Below the pieces are notes generated by a model, which saw only the letters and a list, made by a program, of their open reading frames with translations, was not told the origin of the DNA and did not search any database. A program made the translations under genes and the position numbers. A stretch of 64,000 nucleotides of DNA from an uncultured Bacteroidia bacterium (GTDB taxonomy: Bacteria; Bacteroidota; Bacteroidia; NS11-12g; UBA9320). Below are positions 56,223 through 64,000 of the stretch, in pieces (position 1 is the stretch's first letter; the number at the start of each line of letters is the position of its first letter). The DNA lies in NCBI GenBank assembly GCA_943787465.1, contig CALSMN010000004.1:361762-425761 (forward strand). Reading direction: 5' to 3'.

Positions 56223-56969
56223 CTACTTTATTTTCACAAATTCTTGGTTTTTAATATTATACACTGAATTACACAACGATAATTCTGTTTCATTATGTGT
56301 TACAAATAAAGCTGTTTTCCCCACTTTCTTTAGAGATTGAATTGTTTTAAGCACTTGCTCCTTACTTTCATCATCCAAATTATTCGTGACTTCATCAAAC
56401 AAAAAGATCTCAGAATCCTTATATAAGGCCCGTGCAATAGCAATACGCTGACGCTGTCCACCACTGATCTGATTTCCCAATTCGCCAATTGGAGTATGGA
56501 TAGACTCCGACAAATTCATGGTAACACTCATCATCTCATTTAATATAGATGAAGAATCACGGGAACGAAAATAGTTTAGCTGGCTTTGCATAAGCTGCTT
56601 ATAATTATCGTCAGAAATTTGAGCATTGATTTCAAAAGAAAGCTGTATTTGTCGTTTACTGATATACACCAAGACTACATTTTTAAAAATATAAATTAAA
56701 AATAAAAAAGCGCTTAATACCAAAACAAAGCGTTGCTCATTCCTTAGTTGTAGTTTGTCATAAATGTCCTTTGTAAGTTGATAGTCCTGAATAAAATTGG
56801 GTTCAAAAATAGATAGTATAGTGTATAATAATAGGGAGACACCAATCAATTCAAGAAAAGCACTTGCAATACTTAACAGGATGATATGGATAAACTTATT
56901 TTTAGATTTTTGATCTAAAAGAAGACTGAATTTATACCTAATATTATTAAAAAAACGAATACTTATCAA
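56223..56969 (-). pseudogene. Internally deleted ABC exporter (in-frame remnant)
   Basis: 248 residues instead of the usual 570-600. Residues 1-about 158 are the start of an ABC exporter membrane domain (helices about 27-50 and 85-107, then a coupling-type helix ending SVTMNLSESIHT). The next residues jump straight to the C-terminal part of an ATPase: IGELGNQISGGQRQRIAIARAL (signature), IFLFDEVTNNLDD (Walker B) and LFVTHNE (H-loop). Walker A, the Q-loop and most membrane helices are gone, so ATP transport is not possible as such. The frame is preserved. It follows the GldI-like gene with 4-bp overlap. Confidence 0.85.
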
Positions 56970-57784
56970 TCTGTGTCTTCTAAAATTTCTATTTCAATAA
57001 TGACAGGAAAATAACCCGGAACTACTTTATTTCCAGAAGGACCAAAAGCATACTCAGATGGAATTACCGCTCTTACAGACTCGCCTTTTTTCATTTTTTG
57101 CATTAATAAATGAATGCCCAGCAAAACCTTTTTATCTGAAACATCATATAGAAAAGGCTCACCTTTTTTTGTCATATAAAGCAATTGATCCTGAAGTGTT
57201 TTTAAAACATAATTAATTTTAGCCTTAGTAAATTGAGTAGCATTTTGAGTTTTAATTAATTTTTCATAATAAATAGCCGAAGCTGAATCCAAATTTCCAT
57301 TCCAGCGTTGTGTTTGGATAAAATTATCTATCTGGCTTCTTTCAAACGCTTTTTTATAAGAAATATGCTCTAAATCGTCCAGCTTACCTCTCATCCAAAC
57401 AATGCCTGAGATGGTATCCATCGCATTCAGATAAATAGGAACAGATCCGTGAAGAGATTGATAAAAGTCTTGTGCTTTTATTTTAAAAATTAAACTGTCA
57501 TCAACACAAATTTGTTGTAATAGCCGCACAAATGAAGATGTGATGTCCGTGTCCAAGCGATGAACCTCCATTTTTCGACCCATTTTTCGAGTATCTAAAA
57601 AAACAGAATCTAAGGCATTTTGTAGTTTAATGTCTAGTAGCAAATGATTTTTGTTTTCCTTGCATTGCTTTTCTGTAGGGATATAGACTACATTGCCATT
57701 TTTAACATACGTAGTCTTTTCTTCTTGCCTACAGGATATTAAACCAATGACAATAAGTAATACAAATATTCCTTTAATTTTCAT
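56966..57784 (-). CDS. gldI: GldI-like FKBP-type peptidyl-prolyl isomerase lipoprotein
   Basis: 272 residues. The lipoprotein signal (FVLLIVIGLISC, cysteine 18) is followed by a helical N-terminal region and a C-terminal FKBP domain with LLGIHLLMQKMKKGESVRAVIPSEYAFGPSG-like features (residues about 222-252), the canonical loop YAFG and the terminal strand IIEIEILE. GldI is a gliding-related lipoprotein PPIase in F. johnsoniae; the placement next to nrnA and ndk fits what I recall for GldI. It may fold secreted adhesins in the periplasm. It overlaps nrnA by 4 bp and the ABC remnant by 4 bp. Confidence 0.75.
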   Translation of the reverse strand: MKIKGIFVLLIVIGLISCRQEEKTTYVKNGNVVYIPTEKQCKENKNHLLLDIKLQNALDSVFLDTRKMGRKMEVHRLDTDITSSFVRLLQQICVDDSLIFKIKAQDFYQSLHGSVPIYLNAMDTISGIVWMRGKLDDLEHISYKKAFERSQIDNFIQTQRWNGNLDSASAIYYEKLIKTQNATQFTKAKINYVLKTLQDQLLYMTKKGEPFLYDVSDKKVLLGIHLLMQKMKKGESVRAVIPSEYAFGPSGNKVVPGYFPVIIEIEILEDTD

Positions 57785-58788
57785 AAATAGTCTCGGTAAT
57801 TTTTAATGACCTCTTTAAATTTTTTTAATGTATCATCCAGTCCATCATGACTAATACCTCCAGCTGCATTTTTATGGCCACCACCACTGAAGTTTTCAGC
57901 ACTAAAAATATTGCACGGAAATTCGCCTGAACTCCTGAAACTCATCTTTACTATAGGGCCTCTATCAATAATTAGTGCACTCATTTTTACACCAGCTATG
58001 CCTAATCCATAATTGACAAATCCCTCTGTATCACCCGTAATACTATCAAATCGCTCAATATCGTCAATGGTTAAATATCCCAGTGCAACCTTCCCTTTTT
58101 CGATGATCTCTAAGTTGGTAGATAAAAGGTGGCCAAGTAATTGCAAACGACTTAACTTGTTTTGATCAAAAAGTACTTGATATATTGCATCAGGTACTAC
58201 ACCTAGATCCATCAAATCTGCTGCAATACGAAGCGTAGAACTTGAAGTACTTGCAAAGCGAAACGAACCCGTATCTGTAATCAATCCCGTGTAAATACAT
58301 TCTCCAACATGCTTATTCATATACGATTGATCTAGGTGGGTCGTTATGTATCTATAAATCAATTCGCAGGTTGAACTTGCCCCTATTTCAATAAAACGTT
58401 CATCATCAAAGTCATGCGGATCTTGATGATGATCTATCAGAATACACCGGGCAGAACTTGCCTCTACATGCTCACCCATGACATTAATTCTATGAAGAGC
58501 ATTGAAATCCAAACAAAAAATAAAATCAGCATGGGCAATCTCAATATTACATTGAATTTCATCTTCCTCATAAATTAGGACTTTATTATTCCCTGGCATC
58601 CAATGTAAAAAATCAGCATAATCAGAAGGCACAATTACTTTGGACTCAATACCTGCACTTTTGAGGTAGTGATATAACCCAAGGCTTGAACCCATTGCAT
58701 CACCATCAGGTTTGAAATGAGATGTAATGATTATCCTACCTGAAGCCTGAATTAAATCTTCGAGATTGTGTTGAATGGTATCTTGCAC
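57781..58788 (-). CDS. nrnA: NrnA-type DHH/DHHA1 phosphoesterase
   Basis: 335 residues from a GTG start. DHH family motifs are HFKPDGDAMGSSLGLYHYL (DxD, residues about 24-42), FIFCLDFNAL (D), CILIDHHQDPHDF (DHH, about 125-137) and the DHHA1 GGGHKNAAGG (about 306-315). NrnA cleaves nanoRNAs and 3'-phosphoadenosine 5'-phosphate. It is the first gene of the operon and faces the divergent ndk gene across a 77-bp spacer. Confidence 0.92.
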   Translation of the reverse strand: MQDTIQHNLEDLIQASGRIIITSHFKPDGDAMGSSLGLYHYLKSAGIESKVIVPSDYADFLHWMPGNNKVLIYEEDEIQCNIEIAHADFIFCLDFNALHRINVMGEHVEASSARCILIDHHQDPHDFDDERFIEIGASSTCELIYRYITTHLDQSYMNKHVGECIYTGLITDTGSFRFASTSSSTLRIAADLMDLGVVPDAIYQVLFDQNKLSRLQLLGHLLSTNLEIIEKGKVALGYLTIDDIERFDSITGDTEGFVNYGLGIAGVKMSALIIDRGPIVKMSFRSSGEFPCNIFSAENFSGGGHKNAAGGISHDGLDDTLKKFKEVIKNYRDYL

Positions 58789-58833
58789 GTCGTATTATTT
58801 GCAACAAAACTCGCAAAAAGAAGCGGATATTTC

Positions 58834-58841
58834 TATTTTTG
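58834..58841 (+). promoter_or_regulatory. Predicted -7 box (TATTTTTG) for ndk
   Basis: TATTTTTG is a full TAnnTTTG match 24 nt upstream of the ndk ATG. No -33 at the right spacing was found. It lies in the divergent nrnA/ndk spacer. Confidence 0.45.
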
Positions 58842-58865
58842 CGCACCTTTTAAATAAAATAACAA

Positions 58866-59282
58866 ATGTCTAACATCACATTTACAATGATAAAACCAGA
58901 TGCCGTTGCTAACGGGCACACTGGTAAAATAATTGATGACATCATCGCTGGAGGATTTGGTATCAAGGCCATGAAATATATTCACCTCTCAAAACAAAAA
59001 GCAGAAGCCTTCTACGGTATCCATAAAGAAAGACCTTTTTTTAATGATTTGGTTGCATTCATGACCTCTGGACCTATAGTTGCTGCTGTTTTAACCAAAG
59101 AAAATGCCGTATCCGATTTTAGAAAATTAATTGGAGCTACCAATCCTGAGGAAGCTGAAGTAGGTACTATTCGACAGAAATACGCCAAATCTATTGATGC
59201 AAATGCAATACACGGAAGCGATAGTGATGAGAATGCTGCTGGAGAGGCATCATTTTTCTTCTCTTCATTCGAAATGTATTAG
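58866..59282 (+). CDS. ndk: Nucleoside-diphosphate kinase
   Basis: 138 residues, normal length. The phosphorylated histidine is H116 in NAIHGSDS; the nucleotide-binding TMIKPDAV start and the [13 protein letters not shown] block are present. It transfers gamma-phosphate from ATP to (d)NDPs. Complete and probably monocistronic; the 166 bp after it contain no gene or clear terminator. Confidence 0.96.
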   Translation: MSNITFTMIKPDAVANGHTGKIIDDIIAGGFGIKAMKYIHLSKQKAEAFYGIHKERPFFNDLVAFMTSGPIVAAVLTKENAVSDFRKLIGATNPEEAEVGTIRQKYAKSIDANAIHGSDSDENAAGEASFFFSSFEMY

Positions 59283-59448
59283 AAAAGGCGTCTGCTTTCC
59301 AATTTTCAGAGACTTCTTTTTCGCTAACTATTATATTAAGGAGATTCACATATCTCTAAAATTAAATAGTACTTTAGTGCCATTATAAAATAAGTAACCC
59401 ATATTATCGTTAGTTTAAATCGATATTTATGTGACATAAAGTTAAATC

Positions 59449-61530
59449 ATGAAATTAAAAAACGTATTTTTTGTATTTGGTCCGATCGTTTTTATCGTAT
59501 TTGGGTTCTTCTTAAAAGGGCAAAACCTTGGTGAAGATATTCTTCTTCGGGCAATTAATATGAATTTGCAAAATGCGCATTATGATCCCGTTGAAATTGA
59601 CGACAACTTTTCTAAAAAAGCATACCAGCTATATATAGATAATATAGATGCAAATAAACGATTGTTGATCCAGTCTGATTTAGATGAATTGGAACCCTAC
59701 AAGACTACTATAGATGATGAAATTATTAATGGAACATACCAATTTTTTAACGCATCGTTAGAGATTATTGAAGAAAGAACAGCGTTAACTGAACGTTTTT
59801 TTGAGGAAATTCTTGGGCAACCCATGAATTTTGACAAAGATGAAATGGTCGATTTTAGCGAGGATATTCCCTATGTTAAAAACGAAAAAGAACTTAAAGA
59901 ACGGTGGAGAAAATATTTAAAATATAGTGTACTGACTCGCTTGTATGCCGATCAAAAAGCACAAGAAAAATCACTTTCCAACGCTGATACATCATTTATT
60001 CCAAAATCAATGGATACCCTACAAGCTATGGCTCAAAGAAGTGTTTTGAAAACACACCGGGATTGGTACAAAAGACTAAAAAGGCTCGATCGACAAGATC
60101 GCTTGGCCATGTATGTAAACAGCATTACATCTGTTTATGATCCCCATACCAATTATTTCCCTCCAGAACAAAAAGAGGATTTTGACATCCAAATGTCTGG
60201 TCGATTAGAAGGTATTGGTGCTCAACTTCAAGAAAAAGATGGATATATTAAAATTACAAATGTTATTCCTGGAGGACCATCCTCTCTTCAAGGTGAATTA
60301 AAAACCAATGACTTAATACTCAAGGTAGCTCAAGAAGGTGAAGAGGCTGTTGACATTATCGATTGGAGAATTAGTGATGCTGTGAAAATCATTCGTGGAC
60401 CCAAAGGTTCTAAAGTTACCTTAACTGTTCGCAAGCCCGATGGTAGTGAAAAAAATATCACCATTACCCGAGATATAGTGGTTTTAGAAGAAACGTATGC
60501 TAAATCATTGATCATTCATGATCAAGATCGTGTAAAATCAGGATACATTTATTTGCCCAGTTTTTATGCTGATTTTCAAAATCCTAGAGGACGATTTAGT
60601 TGGAAGGATGTGAAAACTGAAATTGAAAAACTGAAAACTGAAAATGTTTTGGGAATTATTCTAGATTTAAGGAATAATGGCGGTGGATCATTGGACGATG
60701 TTGTTAAAATGGGTGGACTATTTATAGATCAAGGACCTATTGTGCAAGTTAAAGAGAAAGGGCGTCCTGCTCAAATTTTAGAAGATCGATATCCTGGCGC
60801 AGAATGGGAAGGTGCTCTTGTGATTATGGTCAATGAATTCAGTGCTTCTGCGTCTGAGATTATGGCCGCTGCTATGCAAGATTACGAACGGGCAATCATC
60901 ATTGGCTCAAAATCAACCCATGGTAAGGGGACTGTTCAACGTTTTTTACCCTTAAACCGAACATTACGAGATAAGGATATTCCTGATTTAGGTAGCATCA
61001 AACTAACCATACAAAAATTTTATAGAATCAATGGTGATGCCACTCAATTAAAAGGGGTGCAATCTGATGTCATCCTTCCTGACAACTACATGTATCTTGA
61101 AACAGGAGAAAAAGAGCACGAATATCCACTATCTTGGGACCAAATTAATGGTGTGAAATATGATAAAATAAAAACCGCTGTGTCTGACAAAGTGATTAAA
61201 AAAAGTCAACTAAGAATTCAAAATAACTCAACCTTCAATCTCATTGAAGAGAATGCAAAACGATGGGAAGAACAACGAGAGAATACTTCTTTTCCCTTGA
61301 AATTATCTACCTATGAAGCTGAAGAAATCAAAGAAAAGAAAGAGGGAGAAAAGTTTGAACAAATGGGCAAGGATAAAATACCCTCATTTGAAATTTCAAA
61401 CGTTCCGTCTGATTTAGTTGAAATTAATGCTGAAGAATCCCGTAAAAAGCGAAATGCTGATTGGATTAGTAGTGTAGAGAAGGACCCATACATTTATGAA
61501 GCATTGCAGATTATTGAAGACTTAAATTAG
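59449..61530 (+). CDS. prc: C-terminal processing peptidase (Prc/Tsp-like, S41A)
   Basis: 693 residues. An N-terminal hydrophobic segment (FVFGPIVFIVFGFFL) is followed by a helical domain (about 30-220), a PDZ domain (about 245-340; SGRLEGIGAQLQEKDGYIKI) and the S41 protease domain with serine in FSASASEI (residues 464-471) and lysine 493 in STHGKGTVQ. The C-terminal region is helical and charged, as in Bacteroidota homologues. It trims or degrades periplasmic proteins from their C-terminal ends. ndk lies upstream; the photolyase-type gene is convergent with one base between stops. Confidence 0.93.
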   Translation: MKLKNVFFVFGPIVFIVFGFFLKGQNLGEDILLRAINMNLQNAHYDPVEIDDNFSKKAYQLYIDNIDANKRLLIQSDLDELEPYKTTIDDEIINGTYQFFNASLEIIEERTALTERFFEEILGQPMNFDKDEMVDFSEDIPYVKNEKELKERWRKYLKYSVLTRLYADQKAQEKSLSNADTSFIPKSMDTLQAMAQRSVLKTHRDWYKRLKRLDRQDRLAMYVNSITSVYDPHTNYFPPEQKEDFDIQMSGRLEGIGAQLQEKDGYIKITNVIPGGPSSLQGELKTNDLILKVAQEGEEAVDIIDWRISDAVKIIRGPKGSKVTLTVRKPDGSEKNITITRDIVVLEETYAKSLIIHDQDRVKSGYIYLPSFYADFQNPRGRFSWKDVKTEIEKLKTENVLGIILDLRNNGGGSLDDVVKMGGLFIDQGPIVQVKEKGRPAQILEDRYPGAEWEGALVIMVNEFSASASEIMAAAMQDYERAIIIGSKSTHGKGTVQRFLPLNRTLRDKDIPDLGSIKLTIQKFYRINGDATQLKGVQSDVILPDNYMYLETGEKEHEYPLSWDQINGVKYDKIKTAVSDKVIKKSQLRIQNNSTFNLIEENAKRWEEQRENTSFPLKLSTYEAEEIKEKKEGEKFEQMGKDKIPSFEISNVPSDLVEINAEESRKKRNADWISSVEKDPYIYEALQIIEDLN

Positions 61531-61531
61531 A

Positions 61532-63025
61532 TTAGTGCTTTTTACGACCTGGTATGGTATGGATTTGTAATACCTCTTTTTTTCCTGCTTTAACAGCCTC
61601 AGACCCTTTTGCGGACCAAAGCTCTTTACGTGCTTTTTTTAAAGCTTCACCGATATCAATTATAGGAGGCGGGTATGCCGTTTTTATTCCCCATAATTGT
61701 CGCTCAAAATCGTTTACCTTCCATGGTTCATGAATATGTTCAACTGGAAATTCTGCGAGTTCTGGTAGCCACTTTTTAATGAAAATACCTTGAGGGTCGT
61801 GTTCCTTAGATTGTTTAATTGGATTGTAAATTCGAATGGTATTTATCCCTGTTACAGAAGCTTGCATTTGAAACTGTGAATAATGTATTCCCGGTTCAAA
61901 ATCGGTAAATTGTCTGGCTAAAAAAACGATACCATCATCCCAATTTTGAAGTAATGCGTGGGTCAGAAAAGAAACCAGTAAAGCACGCATTCTAAAATTC
62001 AAATAGCCTGTTTCACAAACACATCGCATACACGCATCAACCAGCGGAATACCCGTATTTCCAGTTTCCCATCGTTCAATATGAGTAGCATTACGTAATC
62101 GTACAAATGAAGTATACGCTTTATTTTGAGGTAAATATTCCATTTCAACCTCTTGTTCAAATTTTTGAATAAAATGACAATGCCATCGTAATCGGGACAT
62201 AAATGCATTCAAATTCTTTTTGTTGCCATTCTTTTTAGCATTAAAAGCATGTTGATAAACCGTTCTCACGCTGATATTACCCCATGCTATAAACGGTGAC
62301 AAACGACTGCATGAAGATCTACTTTCTAGCGGTTTTGAAATCAGGTACAGATATTCTTTTGAACGGTTCTGAATAAAATCGTGAAGTGTTGCCATAGCTT
62401 GTAACTCACCGCCAGTTTGAATAGCCGAATTATGTGCTAGTTTAATAAAATACTCCGGTTGGTATTGGTTTGGTTTCCAAGAAACTGATTCAAATTGATG
62501 AAAATCCAAAACAGCTACTTGTTCATGCATAAAAGTATACCAGTTTTTTACCCAATCTATTCTATTTTTCAATCCACGAATGACACCGTTTTGTTGAAAT
62601 TCATACCAGCTTATTCTTTTATAGCTTACCCATTTTTTAATCGATTTATCAATAGTGTAAGAAAAATTTAATCCTGTTTCTTGGTATGAGAAAATAGATT
62701 GAATATCAAAATTATCGCTGATTTGTTTTAAAATAGCAAGTGTATCCCCTTCTAAAACACTCAGTGAATGCCCCGCCTTTTTCAAGCATTTAGCAATGTC
62801 TTTCAAACTATCTTTAACAAATTGCCAATGTCGCTCAGCGTAGTGCGGGTTTTGGATGTATTGAGAGTCTAAGATATAAATGAGAAGAACTGGTATGGAA
62901 TCCGCTGCAGCTCTATGTAAGGGTTCATGGTCTGATAAACGTAAATCCCTCTTGAACCAAACAATATTTATTTTTTTCTTAACCAACGCTTTGAGTAAAA
63001 ACGTTAAGCGCTGACAATTGTTCAC
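61532..63025 (-). CDS. Cryptochrome/photolyase family flavoprotein
   Basis: 497 residues from a GTG; homologues usually start near [14 protein letters not shown], so a TTG at 62986 is an alternative. The N-terminal alpha/beta domain ([18 protein letters not shown]) and the C-terminal FAD-binding domain ([66 protein letters not shown]) are all present. Whether it repairs pyrimidine dimers or senses light cannot be told from motifs alone. It is divergent from SDR, DUF2256 and a second photolyase-type gene, a light-associated neighbourhood. Its C-terminal tail (about 40 residues) is basic. Confidence 0.9.
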   Translation of the reverse strand: MNNCQRLTFLLKALVKKKINIVWFKRDLRLSDHEPLHRAAADSIPVLLIYILDSQYIQNPHYAERHWQFVKDSLKDIAKCLKKAGHSLSVLEGDTLAILKQISDNFDIQSIFSYQETGLNFSYTIDKSIKKWVSYKRISWYEFQQNGVIRGLKNRIDWVKNWYTFMHEQVAVLDFHQFESVSWKPNQYQPEYFIKLAHNSAIQTGGELQAMATLHDFIQNRSKEYLYLISKPLESRSSCSRLSPFIAWGNISVRTVYQHAFNAKKNGNKKNLNAFMSRLRWHCHFIQKFEQEVEMEYLPQNKAYTSFVRLRNATHIERWETGNTGIPLVDACMRCVCETGYLNFRMRALLVSFLTHALLQNWDDGIVFLARQFTDFEPGIHYSQFQMQASVTGINTIRIYNPIKQSKEHDPQGIFIKKWLPELAEFPVEHIHEPWKVNDFERQLWGIKTAYPPPIIDIGEALKKARKELWSAKGSEAVKAGKKEVLQIHTIPGRKKH

Positions 63026-63060
63026 CTAAACCAAAATACACAAACCGTGTTATGTATACT

Positions 63061-63732
63061 ATGAGTAAACGCATTCTTATTGTAGGAGGAAATACCGGTA
63101 TTGGTCATTCACTTAATGAATTATTGACTGCCGAAGGGGCAGATACCATACTAATTAGTAGAAATCAAGGAGGAGTAGATATCTCCGAAGAAGAACCTAA
63201 ATTTCCTGCCGTTGATGGGGCTATAGATGCATTGGTCTATTGTCCAGGTAGTATAAATTTAAAGCCGTTCCGGGGTTTGAAGATTTCGGATTTTCAACAC
63301 GATCTAACCATAAATTATCTTGGGGCTGTAAAAACAATTAAACATTATTTGCCCAACCTGAAAGAAGCGACTCAAGCAAGTATTACCTTATTTAGTACCG
63401 TTGCAGTTCAGAAAGGCATGCATTTTCACAGTAGTATAGCTGGTGCAAAAGGTGCTGTTGAAGGCCTTACTCGAGCACTTGCTGCCGAATTTGCTCCCAG
63501 TATTCGCGTGAATTGCATCGCACCAAGTCTAACCGATACACCATTGGCTGAAAAACTACTTCGCAATGACAAACAAAGGGAAGGTGCAGAACAACGCCAC
63601 CCTTTGAAGACCATTGGAAAATCTGATGATATCGCAAATATGGCCCACTTTTTAATCAGTGATAAAGCACGATGGATCAGTGGACAGATTATGGGCGTAG
63701 ATGGTGGAATGAGCGCTTTATCCAATGGATAG
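63061..63732 (+). CDS. SDR-family protein lacking the catalytic tyrosine
   Basis: 223 residues from ATG 63061 (MSKRILIVGGNTGIGHSL, nucleotide-binding GxxxGIG; an ATG at 63052 adds three residues). The fold is a classical SDR: LVYCPGSINL (NAG-type region), LFSTVAV with the serine, and a C-terminal ISGQIMGVDGGMS. Where the catalytic YxxxK should be, the sequence reads IAGAK, so the tyrosine is isoleucine while the lysine is kept. Related proteins next to photolyase genes appear similar to me. Reduction activity is therefore doubtful. It precedes the DUF2256 gene by 18 bp. Confidence 0.85.
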   Translation: MSKRILIVGGNTGIGHSLNELLTAEGADTILISRNQGGVDISEEEPKFPAVDGAIDALVYCPGSINLKPFRGLKISDFQHDLTINYLGAVKTIKHYLPNLKEATQASITLFSTVAVQKGMHFHSSIAGAKGAVEGLTRALAAEFAPSIRVNCIAPSLTDTPLAEKLLRNDKQREGAEQRHPLKTIGKSDDIANMAHFLISDKARWISGQIMGVDGGMSALSNG

Positions 63733-63750
63733 CGGACTCCAACTTAATCC

Positions 63751-63885
63751 ATGCACAAGAAAATAAACCTCCCATCAAAAATTTGTGTCACCTGCAATCT
63801 ACCCTTCAATTGGCGTAAGAAATGGGAAAAAAATTGGAATGATGTAAAATACTGTAGTGAACGTTGCCGAAAAAATAAATCATAA
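63751..63885 (+). CDS. DUF2256 zinc-ribbon-like small protein
   Basis: 44 residues: a CVTC pair followed by [10 protein letters not shown] and YCSERC, giving CxxC and CxxxC metal-binding pairs. This is DUF2256, a short family often found next to cryptochrome/photolyase genes. It is below typical ORF length cut-offs but has strong family-like features and lies between the SDR and the next photolyase-type gene, overlapping that frame by 29 bp. Confidence 0.85.
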   Translation: MHKKINLPSKICVTCNLPFNWRKKWEKNWNDVKYCSERCRKNKS

Positions 63886-64000
63886 AAAAGTAGTACATTG
63901 GTATAGGAAAGACCAACGTACTGATGATCATGAAATCATTTCACGACTCCAAGTAACCAAATCGCTGACGTGTTTTTTTATCGAAGACCCGAAATCAAAT
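63857..64000 (+). CDS. Photolyase/cryptochrome-like protein, 5' part (cut by window end)
   Basis: 48 codons from a GTG start inside the end of the DUF2256 gene. The N-terminus reads [15 protein letters not shown], matching the photolyase/cryptochrome opening (VxWFRxDLRxxDHE) with some substitutions, followed by a [12 protein letters not shown] strand that resembles the beta-strand of the N-terminal domain. It may be a DASH-type or other cryptochrome. The rest lies outside the window. The GTG is the only start codon in this frame that precedes the motif after an acceptable distance. Confidence 0.6.
   Translation, partial: MNVAEKINHKKVVHWYRKDQRTDDHEIISRLQVTKSLTCFFIEDPKSN

Noticed and set aside
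1-64000. CRISPR arrays, tRNA or rRNA genes
   Set aside because: No spaced direct repeats and no cloverleaf or rRNA-like stretch was seen in the short intergenic regions.

Overview
The window is a compact, AT-rich chromosomal segment of a Bacteroidota bacterium. The evidence is: gliding-motility ABC genes (gldA, gldF, gldG) and a GldI-like lipoprotein; secreted proteins with type IX secretion (T9SS) C-terminal sorting domains; PKD/Ig-like repeat adhesins; a PorE-like OmpA lipoprotein; type III glutamine synthetase; DUF4271, DUF2795 and DUF2723 proteins; and repeated TAnnTTTG promoter boxes. A family or genus cannot be assigned from the sequence alone. I saw no rRNA, tRNA, CRISPR array, transposase or integrase. 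No gene-free stretch exceeds 300 bases; the nearest case, 45968-46497, holds only broken genes.

Layout: 1-3312 (-) 5' part of a giant repeat adhesin that runs off the window. 3471-10317 envelope and haem genes (AsmA-like, hemW, BamA/TamA-like, DUF4271, hemD). 10307-13168 methyltransferase, a 43-residue lipoprotein, ytxJ, OsmC and a secreted protein. 13274-15997 large T9SS cargo with BNR/sortilin-type repeats, with its own promoter and terminator. 16122-24227 (-) six overlapping genes: T9SS adhesin, gldA, gldF, gldG, a PagL-like deacylase and a GIN-domain lipoprotein. 24274-27496 (-) tyrS operon with two flavoproteins. 27600-34602 membrane protein, polA, lpxH, a propeller-like protein, prfA. 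34723-44770 type III glutamine synthetase, PorE-like lipoprotein, AIR synthase, rlmN, DCC protein, hscA-like. 44858-49779 (-) DUF2795, rlmB and a DUF2723 membrane protein. 49933-51614 methyltransferase and a small T9SS cargo. 51765-56220 rimP-nusA-infB. 56223-58788 (-) broken ABC exporter, GldI-like PPIase, nrnA. 58866-61530 ndk and a C-terminal processing protease. 61532-64000 photolyase/cryptochrome neighbourhood with SDR, DUF2256 and the start of a second photolyase-type gene.

The most unusual structure lies between rlmB and the DUF2723 gene. A 238-bp segment (the last codons of the DUF2723 gene plus the first 72 codons of rlmB) is present twice, identical by eye, separated by 530 bp. That spacer holds the 3' part of one small lipoprotein gene followed by the 5' part of a lipoprotein gene, as if one unit of a lipoprotein gene array had been dropped into rlmB while rlmB was rebuilt by the duplication. 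Other notable items are an in-frame internally deleted ABC exporter, a degenerate aspartic-protease-like domain at the end of the PorE-like lipoprotein, a terminator-like palindrome between promoter and start codon of rimP-nusA-infB, an SDR lacking the catalytic tyrosine in the photolyase cluster, and many predicted short or nearly absent mRNA leaders.
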